From NCBI GenBank assembly GCA_022478985.1, contig JAKSZP010017470.1, positions 21,950 to 85,949 on the forward strand: a stretch of DNA of 64,000 bases, read 5' to 3'. The position numbers and the translations under genes were made by a program. The DNA is from Massospora cicadina. Taxonomy: Eukaryota; Entomophthoromycota; Entomophthoromycetes; Entomophthorales; Entomophthoraceae. Of the stretch, positions 11,200-23,449 are shown in pieces (within the stretch, counting starts at the first letter, position 1; every line of letters begins with the position of its first letter). The notes below the pieces were generated by a model, which made no database searches, was not told where the DNA came from, and saw nothing but the letters and a program-made list of their open reading frames with translations.

Positions 11200-11620
11200 T
11201 CTGTCAGCATTCTGATGTACCAAACCAGTTCTGTGGATAATTTTGAAATCATAGGCTTACAGCTTTAAAGCCCATTGGGCCAACTGGCCCTCTGGTTCCT
11301 TCAGTTTATGAAGCCAGCGCAGGGATGAGTGGTCTGTTATGACTTTAAAGTGTGTTCCATTAATGTAGACTCAAAATTGTTTACAGGCATTAATGACTGC
11401 CAAACACTCTCACTCTGTCATAGTATAGTTTCTTTCCACCGGCGACAGTGTTCTGCTCACATAGGCTACTAGATGTTTATCCCCATTGTCATCTAATTGA
11501 CTTAGAATGGTTCCAATTGCCGTTAATGAGGCATCCGCTTGAATTATAAATTCTAACTAAAATTTGGATATTTCAACACTGGGCTGCTCATTAGATATTT
11601 TCAGAGCTTATCAAATGACT
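11200..11620 (-). pseudogene. Gypsy-1 RNase H, broken
   Basis: Minus-strand reading gives segments equivalent to LLMATGAVLSQVDELGDKH and SSLRWLHNLWEPEG of Gypsy-2, including the QADAS-like start and the closing DHSSLRWLHKL. It sits directly 3' of the RT block, the standard gypsy order. Stops break the frame. Confidence 0.65.
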
Positions 11621-11873
11621 TCAGGGCCTCTTTGTTCCACACAAATCCCTTTTTGGATCCTTGAGTAGGTTAAATAAAGGTTTGGCAATTCTAGCAAAGT
11701 CTTTGATGAATCAGAAATAGTACCTGATTATTACCAAAATAACTTGAATATCCCAAACACTTTTCAGGATTGACATCCACTTGGTAGCTTTTATTTTCAT
11801 GGGTTGTGGTTGTAATCCGTTAGAGTTTAGACAAACCCTAAGTATTTAAGCTTTTTTAAAAAATGGCATTTTC

Positions 11874-12900
11874 TCAGCTTAATTTTAGATTTGCCATTGC
11901 CAACCGCTTGAAAGCTTCCTCCAGATGCTCCAAATGATCTGTGAAGGTCCAGCTGAAGACGTTGATATCATCTAAGTACACTAGCACGCAGGATAGCTTC
12001 AGGTCTCTAAGTATTGAATCCATAGCACGCTGAAAAGTCGCCGGCACATTGCATAAATCTCGAGGCATTCTGGTTAGCTGGTATAGTCCTTGTGCAGTAA
12101 TTATCGCACATTTTTCCTGATCTTCTTTTGATAAACTGATTTGCCAATAGCCTGAAATCAGGTCCATAGCCAAAAAGTATTTTGCCTCCCCTAGGTGATC
12201 AAGCACGTCACTGATTTGAGGCAGCAGATATGAGTCTTTTTTAGCGATCTTAATTAGTTGGCAATAGTCAATCACTACTCGATTTGATACATCCTTTTTT
12301 TACCAAAAGGATCAGACTTATCCATGGGCTCAATGTTGAAATGAGTAACCCATGTTCCACTAACTTGCTTATTTCATCACTGACCTCTGATTGCACTGCT
12401 CTTGGCCTATGAACAGGTTTCATTCTTATTTGTGGATATTCCACAATATCAACTTTGTGAAGTACGTTTTCTGCACATCCTAAGTCATGATTGCTCTGAG
12501 CGAATATCTCATGATATTTTTAAATAATCGGAGCACATACTCCTGCTGATTCTCAGTCAGATTGGCTAGCTGCTCATGATCCACTTATACATTGACACTT
12601 TCAGTAACTTCCGCCAGCAATCCCATTTCATAAAATGGTCCAAATTCATGGAAAGCGTATAGTTCCACCATTGGGAGCAAGTGCAGAAACGCAATGATCT
12701 GATTTTTTTATAATTTTCATTGTCTTCTCTCCCAGATTGGCTACTAGTACTCATATTTCTTTATGACCTGGCATTAAGATCCCTAGCGCAACCCACAGTT
12801 TGACCCTCAATTTTTCCCAGGGATTAATGATTTCCCCATTTAACTGTTCTGGATAGTTCCATTGTTAACCTGGTGTTAAATATGATTTGAGCCCCCAGCG
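11874..12900 (-). pseudogene. Gypsy-1 reverse transcriptase, partly open
   Basis: A 133-codon open block (11874-12275) carries the RT core: DYCQLIKIAKKDSYLLPQI, then YFLAMDLISGYWQISLSKED, then the palm motif LVYLDDINVFS. YLDD is the catalytic motif that copies RNA into DNA. The N-terminal part, up to about 12900, is in broken frames. The domain is separated from its protease by the nested insertion. Confidence 0.85.
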
Positions 12901-13012
12901 GAATAGTGTTCACTGCATTTGTCATTAGATGCATCCCACAATTTTCCATAATTTCTATTGGCATTGGTTTCCATTTTCATCTAACTAGTTTATAGTGAAT
13001 GGCTATAATACC

Positions 13013-14972
13013 ATCACTATAAATTAATTGTATTTATTTGAGGCAAGCCGATCAGGGGACAGACATTACCAAAACTAAAAATATACTAAAAACGTAACTA
13101 TTTGGTTCAAACAAAACGCCCTAATGAGCGGATTGAGTGAAACGCTTCAAAAACTGACCAACCAGGTGGGCAGCGGAAGCTGCTTATCCCTCCATGGTGG
13201 AAGGGGAGGGGGGTTGGGGGGCTCATCTTTGGCAGCCTCTTAGGCAGCAGCTTCTTCCTCCCATAGTAGAGTGCGTGTCACGGCCATCAGTAATGGCGTT
13301 GGGGCATCTGCGGTATGTGGTTTGATATCTCTAATAATTGGAATCTCATGGAGATTGCCAGCTAGGTAAATGGCACTGAGATATTCGGTTAAAGCTTTTT
13401 CAGCTTTAATTTGGGCATCTGGGAGTTGAATGAACATGGCAATGTTGGTTTGGGTTATTTTTGCTTTTGGATTCCGTGCTATAATTACCACGTTCTGGAT
13501 AGCATTGTTTGCATTTTTGTAATACTTGTTCACCGATATTTTGCTTTTTGGGGTTAAGGTTGCGGGGATAACAGGAGGTGGAAATCCTCCTTTGAGTATC
13601 GCTACTGATTTAGTGACAGCTTTATGCAGGGGATGACAATCTGGTGTTGCAGCTGCTTTGACTGAAAGCTGGTGATCACTATAAAAACAATTCAGTGTTT
13701 GGCTGTGGGGTATAAAGTTGAGGGGGTATTTGGTGTCCCATTCTGCATTAACAAACCGCTTGATCTGCAGAGATTGTTCTTCAATGAACTTACCTGATTT
13801 GTCAATCTCAGACAATAATTCCCATGAGTTTTGGTTGAATTGGATTGGGGAATCAGCATACAGTTGAGGTTTGTTTGATTCATTTGCAGAAGCATGGGAT
13901 CAAACTGGGATCCAATCTGATGCTTGATTGTAGGAATTATTTATTTCATTGGCGTGAGGAGGAGGCTGATTGGTGGCTGCAGGTGCAGCTGCAGCAACAG
14001 GCTTTGGGGGTGGAGGAGGTAGTATTGTGCCCCATGCCTGAAATTGTACAGGGTGGGCAGCATATTGGAGGTCAACGGATGAGTCATCTGATCCATCTGA
14101 ATTGGTTGAGTAGGGGCACTTGCATTTTGAGTGGTCTAACTCAAAACATGATGGACAGATCATCTGCCCACCCTTGATGCAGCCCCAAAATGGATGGTTG
14201 GACTCTGAGGGAATAATGGTGTGCGAAGGAATTGCCACCGCAATTTTATTAAATTCAGGGCTGATCATGGCATATGTCCAAGGCCCAGCAAGTCGTGTGG
14301 CCCCATTTGGGACCACAAATTGTAAGATGGGGTTGGAGCCATAGGCTGCCAAACCATCCATCAGCTCCTGGTGAAGCACTTCAGGGGGAGGTGGGTGGGA
14401 AAACCAGAAAACTGAACCACCAAAGTGGTGTCCACTGGGAGCCAAGTCCGAGTTGTGGGAGAGGGGTGCCCTGGAATACCAGGAGAACAGTTGTTGCAGT
14501 GGCAGCATCAGCTTCGCAGGTGAAGCTGAGGTCAAAATACCCCTTGTAGGGGCAGAAATCAATTAAGCTGGCAGGTGTCATCACCACATGTGCCATTTCA
14601 ATAATGGCTTGGTCATGGTATGGGAATATTTTTCCATATTTGACCCTTAGGCCATAGCACATGTTGCTCCAGGGGAGCACTAGGGGGCAGCATGGTACCA
14701 CTTGGGTATGAGCAAGGTGGGCATCCAGGTCCTTGGGCAGAACGAATCAGCCAATAGGTTTGGAATAACTGGGTGAACCAGTCCTAGCGCGTTTTCTGCT
14801 GGATGGAAAACAGCGGGGGAGTTTTGCTGCTGCCCCATGCTGGAGCAGCCGGTGGAGAATCTGAGGACATTGGAGCAAAACTACTATGGGCAAATTCAAT
14901 TTGTTTTATAAATTCGTGCAATTTGGCTTAGAAAGTTACACCAAGTGGAAAGATAGTATCACTATAAATTAA
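13013..14972 (-). mobile_element. Nested 1.93-kb retroposed element with 15-bp target duplications
   Basis: ATCACTATAAATTAA occurs at 13013-13027 and again at 14958-14972, bracketing 13028-14957 inside Gypsy-1 between RT and protease. Read on the minus strand, the insert starts ACTATCTTTCC, carries a coding region (about 14870 to 13240), and ends near CAAATAAATACAA before the duplication. A long target duplication and A-rich 3' end are what LINE-type reverse transcription leaves. There are no LTRs and no clear terminal inverted repeats. No RT or transposase is seen, so it is non-autonomous or a retrocopied gene. Confidence 0.75.
13240..14870 (-). pseudogene. Unrecognised gag-like protein with zinc knuckle, broken
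   Basis: I do not recognise this gene. The coding region, about 540 codons, starts at ATG 14870 with MSSDSPPAAPAWGSSKTPPL. It changes frame twice (near 14610 and 14520) and then stays open from 14562 to 13240 apart from one TGA near 13900. A zinc-knuckle-like ICPSCFELDHSKCKCPY occurs near 14120-14170, followed by an Asp/Ser-rich linker, a Pro-rich stretch and a C-terminal domain ending LLWEEEAAA. The order Pro-rich, globular, knuckle, linker, C-terminal domain resembles a Gag or nucleic-acid-binding ORF1. Function is inferred only; a captured host gene is possible. Confidence 0.5.
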
Positions 14973-15039
14973 ATTAACAAAAATTATTCTTCTTTGTCAG
15001 TGGAATTTTTCCCTTCCACTGATACACCAAAGGCTATGT

Positions 15040-15420
15040 CTGCCCCAGTATCATCAGGGTGTTTTCTTTGAAATCACATTTCACCCCATACTTACTCAAG
15101 AACTCCATTCCAAAAAGTATATCATAGTTTGGATTGGCCAGCACTATGGCAGGAGCTGACACCATCAGCAATCCAAACCAAAGTGGTAGCACACTGTAGG
15201 CTCCACATAAGCTGGTATTGTCTGGTCCAGCTGTTCCATACTCTTTTCAATACTTCAAATTTGGTGAGATCTTCATATGTTTCGATAATTTAGTGGAAAT
15301 GATGTTGATTGGCGCTCCACCATCAATTATGGCTTGTACTCTTATTCTGTTAACTAGAATATCGACAGAGGTACACTACAAGTACTGCAATAAAGTATTT
15401 ACTTAATGGATAGTGGCCTT
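15040..15420 (-). pseudogene. Gypsy-1 protease region
   Basis: The DNA at about 15300-15340 encodes QAIIDGGAPINIIS on the minus strand, the aspartic protease active site of gypsy Pol. It has Asp-Gly-Gly where Asp-Ser/Thr-Gly is usual. Gypsy-3 keeps the normal Ser at the same place (TTIDSGLPDNIVS). Flanking stops show decay. The protease would process Gag-Pol. Confidence 0.6.
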
Positions 15421-15863
15421 ATTTGCTGAATCAAATGTGTGAATAAATTGAGCGGATAAATCAGGAAATGACTCCTTGATTGGCTGGTAGGCAAAGAAAT
15501 GTTCAACTCATCCAACTTTATTTTTGATTAAGTCTTCAGGGCTCTTGGCAGATCTAACTTTCTCCGCTAACTGTCATATGTATGGTAAAGTGACCTCATT
15601 AACAATTTCAGGATTGATTCCCTTTGCTTTGGCTCAAGTTATTGCATTAACATCCATGTTAACCCCCTGATAGATCGGATATGGCGAGTCATCATCCACA
15701 AATAGGTCAGAGATATTTATTTACTCATTAATTATATCAGGCGGGACAAGTTTATCAGAAGTACTAGAACGTCCCTAATCTAGACTTCTGGTCATTTTCC
15801 CAAATCTGAACCAGTTTCTTGGGTTTGAACAAGATTAATCTGATCATTTGGCTTTCATTCCTA

Positions 15864-15905
15864 ACACTGGAAAATTGCATGGCCAGACTTCCCGCATTAG
15901 AAACA
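15864..15905 (-). pseudogene. Gypsy-1 Gag zinc knuckle
   Basis: Minus-strand translation gives C-F-stop-C-G-K-S-G-H-A-I-F-Q-C: the exact CX2CX4HX4C spacing over 14 codons, with an in-frame TAA at the third position. This marks the nucleocapsid end of Gag, which binds element RNA. Confidence 0.65.
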
Positions 15906-16213
15906 GTGGATTGGCAATTTATCCGCCTCATTTTTGAACTTCAGGTTTACTTCCCATCACAAACTTGACTCTCAGATTCTTTAGATGATTTTGGCGAATT
16001 TGATAATATTTTGAGCCTTTGTTTAAATTACTTTAAAAGTGTGATTGGGAGCATCAAACGTGGCTCCAAGCATCTTCAGATGGCCCAAAATCTGAGAGGT
16101 CGTTGTTTGAGTCACTAGCGCCGTCACCATAATCTAATGCAATTCTTGGTAGGGACAAAGTGCTGACTGAATGGCTATTCATTCATCAAAGTCAGTCAAC
16201 ACATTCGCTCCTG

Positions 16214-16990
16214 TCAATATCTGGGCTTCTTAGTAAACCCATCAGCAAAACTAGCCAGGGGCTCATCTTTGCAGAATTGGATACCCATGAACTCTTGTTT
16301 ATGATTTGCTATCCAAGTAGGGCTTCCAAACTCCAACATTATGGCTGCTTTTGCTTCTGTGTACAACCATTTGTCCCCATTGAGGTGAGGTAGCACCAGA
16401 TTCTGGCATTCAGTGCTAAAGCAGTTCATTACGGTTACCACTTTTTGACAGTCCACATAGCCAAACATGGTCATTTCAAATAGGCGGAAGAATTCCAGAG
16501 CGTTATCCTGGTGAAAGGTGGGCAATTTTGGTTTATTTTGAAATTCCTTGGTTGCTCCGCTTATAAAAGATCCTGGTCCAGCTACTTGAGAAGCCATAGG
16601 AGTGGCTTCAGGAGTCATTTTTAACACACCAGCAAATGGCTAGGCATATTTTGGGGTGGAGAGGTCTTCCTGATTGGCATTTTGCATGCTTTTTCTTTGG
16701 CCTCATTCACCTCAAATTGTTCACACTCACATTTGTGTTTTTCCAATTCCTTGATACACTTGGTCATTTTTGCCATCTCCTCATGAAACCGCCGGATGCA
16801 TTCTCAATATGCTTCTTGTTCAGTTTTTTGAAATAAAATTTCTTTGACAAGTTCACCCTCTTTCCGCTTCAAAGAAGCATCTTTACCACACAGGTCGTTA
16901 TTCACCATTCCTAATTGTTTGAGTATCTCTTCCGCCTTGATCATATGCTCCTCTAAGGTACTAACATCGGCTTAAGATGCTGAGCTGAGC
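16214..16990 (-). pseudogene. Gypsy-1 Gag, capsid part
   Basis: The open block 16214-16627 includes KPKLPTFHQDNALEFFRLFE and NCFSTECQNLVLPHLNG. Gypsy-2 has a clear homologue (46565-46831, NCLYKDCQNLVLPHLEG) and Gypsy-3 a weaker one (near 33400). This is a Ty3-type Gag core that builds the particle. Upstream to about 16990, a charged, probably coiled-coil N-terminal segment is recognisable in broken frames. It lies just inside the 5' LTR and primer-binding site. Confidence 0.7.
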
Positions 16991-17082
16991 ACATTTTGAT
17001 GGATGGCTTGTAGTTCCACCCAGAGCTTCCAAAGCTATTCCTTGCAAGGCATCGTTAAATTGGCTTTTGACAACTCAATTAC

Positions 17083-17101
17083 CTCCTGTAGTGAGCATCA
17101 A
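17083..17101 (-). promoter_or_regulatory. Gypsy-1 primer-binding site
   Basis: Directly inside the 5' LTR the minus strand reads TTGATGCTCACTACAGG. The same place in Gypsy-2 reads TTGGTGCTTACTATAGG. A site adjoining the LTR and nearly shared between the two families is the expected tRNA primer-binding site. The implied tRNA has a 3' end near AGTAAGCACCA; its identity is not determined. Confidence 0.5.
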
Positions 17102-18011
17102 TGTAAAAATCTTTGGCTTAGATGGTTTCTCGCTTCTGGCCCTAGTATTTTTAACTGCACAGATTCATGGATCCTTGCGTTGATTATTTGATTGAATTTG
17201 ATAGATTGGGGCAAAAATAGTATGAAGACTATTATTTATTATTGATTGCCCAAAAGCCAGGTTGAGAGTATTGTACAATGCTAAACAGGTGCTTCTTTGT
17301 TTTAAAAATGTTATGGTACTGGTAGAGAACACTTTCCTATTCTCTTCTCGCAGAGAAAAGCGGAGACTTGATAGTAACAACCTAAGGATATCTGATCCTT
17401 GCACTCTTCTCTTAAGAGTAATATTAAAACAACCAATGTTAAAACAACTAAGTTGATATCATTTTTTATTCAGCTTTTATTAGAAAATAATTTGGGGTTT
17501 TTATAGTTAGAATTGCACACTACTTTTCAGCTTTTCGCTGGGAATTATTTGTGCTCCTATACTTGTTTGACCCTCAAGTGTTAGGCACTGAATCTCGTTG
17601 GGTATTGTTGCCTTGAGTTTCTTAGGCAGCATAATCCTCAGGTGTTCAGTGACCAAACATTTGGTATTAGAGACTCAAAACCAATTGTTTCTGCCAATGA
17701 CAATTCTACTCTTCCTCTGGCATTCAAACGTTTTGGTAGTTTCTGATGACTCTAATCTGTTCTGCTTTGAATTGTTTCCTACAATATGACTATTGGGTGT
17801 TATTCCCATATTAAATCATTGCTTGATTTTGTAGGGGGATGATGCCCAACAATAATCTCATCAGTTGGCAGCCTCAAATATTATTGGGGATGATGCCCAA
17901 CAATAATTCATTAGTTGGCTGCTGTTTCTGATCCTATACAGTTATAACTTAATCGTCAATTCTATTAATCAGTTAAAAGGTTGGATTATGTGTTCATCTG
18001 AAATTCCAACA
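17102..18011 (-). repeat. Gypsy-1 5' LTR
   Basis: A 910-bp LTR with ends TGTTGGAATTT (minus start at 18011) and TTTTTACA (at 17102). The conserved hairpin AATAGT/ACTATT lies at 17216-17233. CTCTTCTCTTAAGAGTAAT near 17402-17420 and GATGATGCC-rich repeats near 17830-17920 are shared with the other LTR. Confidence 0.85.
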
Positions 18012-20979
18012 GCCAGTAAGTCCTAACTTGTTTTCATAACAGCCGTGCAATATGAAATTTAGATGCTATAATGGGAACTCAACTATTGCTGATAGAATCC
18101 AAGTCTTTCTTTTGCATGTCATTTTCCTGACACCACCTTCAAGGTCATGTCTTTAAGAGATAAAGCTTATAGAAAACTCCTATAAACTCAGTTTACCATG
18201 GTACTCTGTATCATGTCAGCCATAGCTTATTTAGATGCTAGCCCGTGAATAATGCAGCATGGATGACCAGGAGGTGTCTATCTTGGGCGATCATTTATCA
18301 GTGCTGGTGGAACAAGATAAGATCACCTATTTGGAAGTTGATATGACCTACAATTCACTAAGGCAAAGGTATAATTTGATAATAAGACCCAGATAAGGGC
18401 CCACGTGCAGTAGTTGCCCAATGGTGTGAAATTTTGAGACTGTTGGCTTGAATATCGTACAATAAGGAGGTCTTAAGACAAATTGAATACTATAATGAAC
18501 ATAAGCATGAGATTCTGGTACCCAGGGAATTAATTCAGGGATGCAATGGCCCTATAAAATTTGGAAAAGTCTGAGGCCTAGGAGAGCTAAATTTTTCTTC
18601 AGTTAGCACTTCACAGTTTTCATGGAACCACCTGAGGAACCAAGAAACAAGAAGAATATTAGTTTTTATGCCCTTTAAATTAAGTAAATGATTCATAAAA
18701 CTAATACTATCATAGCAGTCTGGATACGTCGACATCAAAACTACAAACTAGAATTCTATGGGTATATCCCTCCTTAGTTAGGGCCCCTATTACTGAAAAA
18801 GTATCGTGGGTATAGATGATCAATGTACTTTATATTTATTAAAATTGTGAAGGGCATGAGGTTAATGACTTACAACGATGGTTACTAACACCCCTCATTA
18901 TGAGCCAAACAATTGTGACAGCCGCAGCAGTAGATCCAAGAGGGATAGGTCACAGGCAAGGGTTGTACTAAGGGGAAAATTTTTCCAGCATGAAGTGGTA
19001 TTCTCAAAAGATGACTTAAAAGTGACAATTGGTGTTGGAAGTACTTCAAAGATCAAGGTGATATTGCAGTTCTTTAAAGCATCAAGGATGAGAATCAAGC
19101 GTTATTTGACTTATAACGGCACCTCATTTAAGCATAAGGGGTAAGAGCGTGGTGATGAGCTTCATTATGGCCCAGGCACTGTGAATACTGGGTAACATGG
19201 CAACTAATAGATGTTAAATTATGAAATGACAGAATTTAAAGTTTTCTAGAGGGACTTTTATTAAATTGTAATAAAAAATTGACTGACACCAAAACCTGGT
19301 GGGTCTGCTGTCTTATGAAAAATATATGTGGGGGAATAAGGGGTTGTCCATAAAGTCCAGGAATTTCAACATAACAAGATTTCAATAAAACAGCACACTA
19401 TGGACTTCTAATAGTGATTCTGAATAGAGTTAACAGTATGAATCTCCAACTCTTTTTCAGATTGATGCTACTAAGATTAACCCAAATGATTTTTTTAAAT
19501 CAGCCCCAACCTACTAGATGGCACATTCTGTTTGATGGGACTGGTGGGATGCACCCACAAACAGGGGAGTTGGGATAGTTCCATTCTGAATTAAATGGTC
19601 TGGCACTAAACCTAATGGGGATGATCTCAACCCATCCTGTGGCAAGTTGGGAGGCTGGGAGAAAAATCATAACCTAAGTTAGATCCAAAATTACTGGATT
19701 GCAATTAAAATCAACTTAAGATTTTTAGAGGAGCCCAAATTGCATTTTTGGCTATTCTTGCATCTGAGGAAAGCAAAGTTCCTGCTGGCGATGATTTCTG
19801 GCCTCCTCCACTTCTTTACACAGCCCTTGAATCCTTGTCACCAACTCATTAATGGTAGGAAGAATTGGGAGTGAAAATCTTAAAAAGTAGGCTGTAACCC
19901 ACCGCTCATCCTATATAATGGACTAAAACGACCTTGTTGGTGAGGGAGGGCAGCAGCCTTCTTGGTACCCATCTTGATCTGTATAGAAACGTTTTCCTGT
20001 CTAGGCATAGGGGTTGTTTCTAAAATTCAAACTCTAACTGATGATGGGTAGCCTTTTTAGTGGGAGCATGTATGTTGCAATATAAGCTGTGATGTTTAAA
20101 ATGACTTATTATAAATGGAAAAAACAGCACAATAAAAAAGGCAAAGTTTATTTTAAAACTGGTGGTGATAGAAAAGCACAGCAGGCCAGTGCCCTCATTT
20201 GTATTGGTAATGTTTTAATAAAAGGGATGAGTTTTGTGGGTTATTGTACTGTTCTTGGGTGCTGCATCCTCCTCTATTGTTGCAGGCTCCTAGGTTTGTG
20301 CATTATAGAAATGATCTGATCACAAAAATTGGAACTTTAATTTGGGTTCAGTGAGGTTATGAGGCACTACTTGATTGCTGCTCTTTAATTGAGCTAATGA
20401 ACTTTTCAATATTTTCCTAATTGAGATGCGTTCTAAATGTGGCAACCCAGCGTTTAATCAGCAATGGAAAGCAGTAATTTAAAAAGAAAACTTAGAGAAA
20501 TATGTAAAAAGAAGCAGGAATCTTTGGATAGAGAATAAGATATACACTAAAAATTATTAATCTTATTATAAATATTATAAAAAAATTGGGGAGGTTAGGT
20601 TTTAGAAATGGGGAAATTAGGGAAATTAGGCAAATGGCCGTGGTATGGGGTAACTTACCTGGAGTAAAGTCTGCCATTTTGAAGGAATAGGTGAGGGATT
20701 TCTTTGGTTAAGAGCCTAATCCTCTTAAACAAACCTCTATGGAATGTGTGGATAGGAGAAGTCTTCCAAGTAAGATAGTATAAGGAACTAGAAAGCCTTA
20801 CAAAATCATTATAGTTTTTTTCTTTATAGCAGGCTTATGTATCACGAGTGAGGATTGAAAATATAGCCTTGTACTAATAGCAGTAATAGCATCAACATCA
20901 TGTTGTTAAAAATTAAACCAAAGTATAGTTCTTTAGTTTTCAACCATTAAGATTTATTAAACAGGCATGCCGCCAAGTA
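18012..20979. other. Unassigned AT-rich region with short unknown frames
   Basis: No gene recognised. Short open stretches exist, such as 18878-19144 (plus, 88 codons, basic, MVTNTPHYEPNN start) and 20089-20319 (plus, 76 codons, Cys-rich end). Neither has a recognisable domain. The stretch 19740-20000 shows a minus-strand GTKKAAALPHQQ-like reading. These may be relics of unrecognised transposons. No tRNA or promoter was seen. Confidence 0.4.
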
Positions 20980-21925
20980 ATTCAGCTAATTTTAAATGGT
21001 TTTGACATTTATTTTTTATTCATATTAATTTTAAATAATTTTTTAAAAAAATTAATGAGAATTACTGATCAGATTAAATTAGCTTCAATTTTAGTAAACC
21101 AACAAATTTTATAGTACACTTTAAATCAGGCAGCCTTGCTGACTAATTTAACTGGTTTGAATTTCAAAAAATTTAAAGGATTCTGGAAGATTGAATTACA
21201 TCAGCTTTTTGATTCAGTCAAAGATTAGCTATTTCAACTTATCAGTAGTTTTAAAGTATTAGGGACAAACCCAATAGTATCTATGTATTTCAATTTACAA
21301 TGACTAATGCTGAGGATAGATTGATAATTAATATTTGAATTTAACATGATTACCAGCAATTGATGCTGATGGCGTTTATAAATCATTTTTGAGGCCTAGT
21401 TGCCTTTAAACGTGTCCTATCACCCTAGCTCCTTATAATAGCCAGTATAAGGTGAAAAAGAAAGTATACTTTATACAACAGTGAAAATTAGATAGGTAGG
21501 CGAATGATGACTGCTTATCACTTAAAAACCCCCATGTCGCATCTATTAAAATCCTCCAAATACCTACTTTTTATCTGCTTTAAGAGTTTTAATAAGCCTT
21601 GAGTTTATGAATAGGTGTAAAGGTAGCCAGTGAAGGCAAAAGTTCATGGGATTAGCAGTCTTCATAATTTTGATTTGGAACACTAGCAGAACACCAAACT
21701 GCAAATTTCAAACTTTGAAACACATTTTTACTTTGGTATTGAGTCCTAGCATGTATAAAATCTCTCTGAATTCTAACAATAATCTCATTTTATTTGTATG
21801 TGTCAGTTTTTCCTAATATGGGTAAAGCATCAACTTTAGACTTAAAAATTATATAAATTTTTTTATAATCTCATCTGAATTCAATTATTACAAAATTTAG
21901 TGATTGTACTTCATTAGGCCTTTTG

Positions 21926-22631
21926 CAATTTATAACCAGCTCATATTCTATATATTACAGCATAATGTGTTTAATTATGTCAGGCACCCTAACTAATGGA
22001 ATCCGCCTGTTTTAATTTTTGGCATTCAGTCACAATATGATAAACTAAGGCAAATTAGCTTTTCAATTAAAAATAGATATTTCCTAATATGATAAGCAAT
22101 TCATCAATTAGTTTTTTAAAGACTAAAAGTTTTACAAGCATTAGTTTACTTGCTGATAGCTTTATTAGTCCTCTAATTTACCAGTGATAAGAGTTAAAAA
22201 TAATCTGAAAATTTAGAATATATATCAAGTTGTGAAAACCATTTGATTGGGTCAAACTATTTCAATATCAGCCATTTTCAGGATATCAGGGCTGATCCCT
22301 GATAGCATTCTGATCTACTGGTAAACAATTCTGATAATAGAATATAAGTTACTTACTGATTACTGGAAACTAGGGCCAAGGATAACTTTATTTTAAGTAA
22401 TTATTGGGATTTGAATGGTGGCTAATGCCAAGGACTTTTAAAGTATTGTTGCTAGAAGATGCCAACTTAGATTTTGCTAGGGTGGTATTCCAAGTTCTTG
22501 CATGTTTTGCCAATGATAATTATTAGGCGGGTATAGGTTTCCAGTTAAAGTCTAGTATAGATATCTGATTCCCTTTGAAAAAAAGGTCTTTAGTTTGCCT
22601 ATCATTTTTATCTTACAGCAACTTTGATGAG
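21926..22631 (+). repeat. Copia-like LTR, copy 1
   Basis: Homologous to 23450-24146 over its length. It shares TTGCAATTT, the GTTTTAA..GGCATTCAG block and the end just before TGGTATTAAGAGG. The start is approximate. Confidence 0.5.
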
Positions 22632-23449
22632 TGGTATTAAGAGGTAGGTTATAAGAGCCCTAAGGGTAGATTTCAGGTGATTGCATCTAGGGAGTGATTA
22701 ACACTACTGCTCCCTACCTGGACTACTTAGAACCTTAAGAAGATTCTTGGCTGGCTGCTCATCAATGAGGGACAAACGTACTGAGTACCCCCAGATAGGG
22801 ATCATGAGGGTCAGTCTAGTTCACCTTAAAAATAAGGTGTAGGTACCTTTCTACTGGTGTCAGTGCTCCTACGAGTAAAGTTGTTGGTAACTGGTTGGGG
22901 AGTTGCTGCTGTGAACTAGTAGTGACAGGTTGCTAATGAAAGCAAAAGAGCAAGGGTCAATGGTCATCATACATTAGTTTAGAACATTTGCAGAGCACCT
23001 TCTGAAGCAGTTTGCAAAAATCAAAATTTGATGCTCACTAAAGGGGTGCTCTGTTGTGTGCTGCTGGACTAGCCTGAGGATTTTTATTAGGTCATTAGGA
23101 GGTGGCTTAAAGCCATTGTTTGTTTTTTCTGGAGTAGGATGCCATCAATTCACTTTTGCTTAACCATCAATTGCCCTGGTGAGGAGCATCATTACCACCT
23201 TGTACAATCTGTCTTCATCCATTGGCAATAAATTTTTCTAATTTCATTCCATTCAATGACAAAAGCTTTTGTGCCCAGCTATATTTATAGAGATGAATTC
23301 TTCCATTTTTGTTTTCTGACACTGCTGGGTGATGAGAGTAGGTACCAAAGGACTCTCTGCTTAATTGTCAATTTTTTGTTGTACATTATGTGTTTTAGCT
23401 TCTGGTGCCATTGCTGCTTTGGCCAACTAAGATCTTATTACGTTGGTGT

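Larger units (their letters stand above)
8441..18011 (-). mobile_element. Gypsy-1, Ty3/gypsy LTR retrotransposon with a nested insertion
   Basis: Two similar direct repeats of about 910 bp (8441-9354 and 17102-18011) bound a minus-strand internal region. Its order is gag (about 15860-16990), protease (about 15290-15360), RT (11874-12900), RNase H (about 11200-11620) and integrase (9969-11100). PR before RT and RNase H before integrase is the Ty3/gypsy order. All frames carry stops. A 1.93-kb foreign element sits between PR and RT. The outer end of the 3' LTR seems to lack about 29 bases where it meets LINE-B, and no matching target duplication is seen, so that edge is probably rearranged. Confidence 0.9.

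Noticed and set aside
13845..14549. Plus-strand frames of 74-110 codons over the nested element
   Set aside because: Antisense to the longer minus-strand frame with the zinc knuckle. No motif on the plus strand.
19330..19420. GGGGTTGTCCATAAAGTCC as a possible Tc1/mariner terminal repeat
   Set aside because: No inverted partner at a plausible distance, no TA duplication and no transposase frame.
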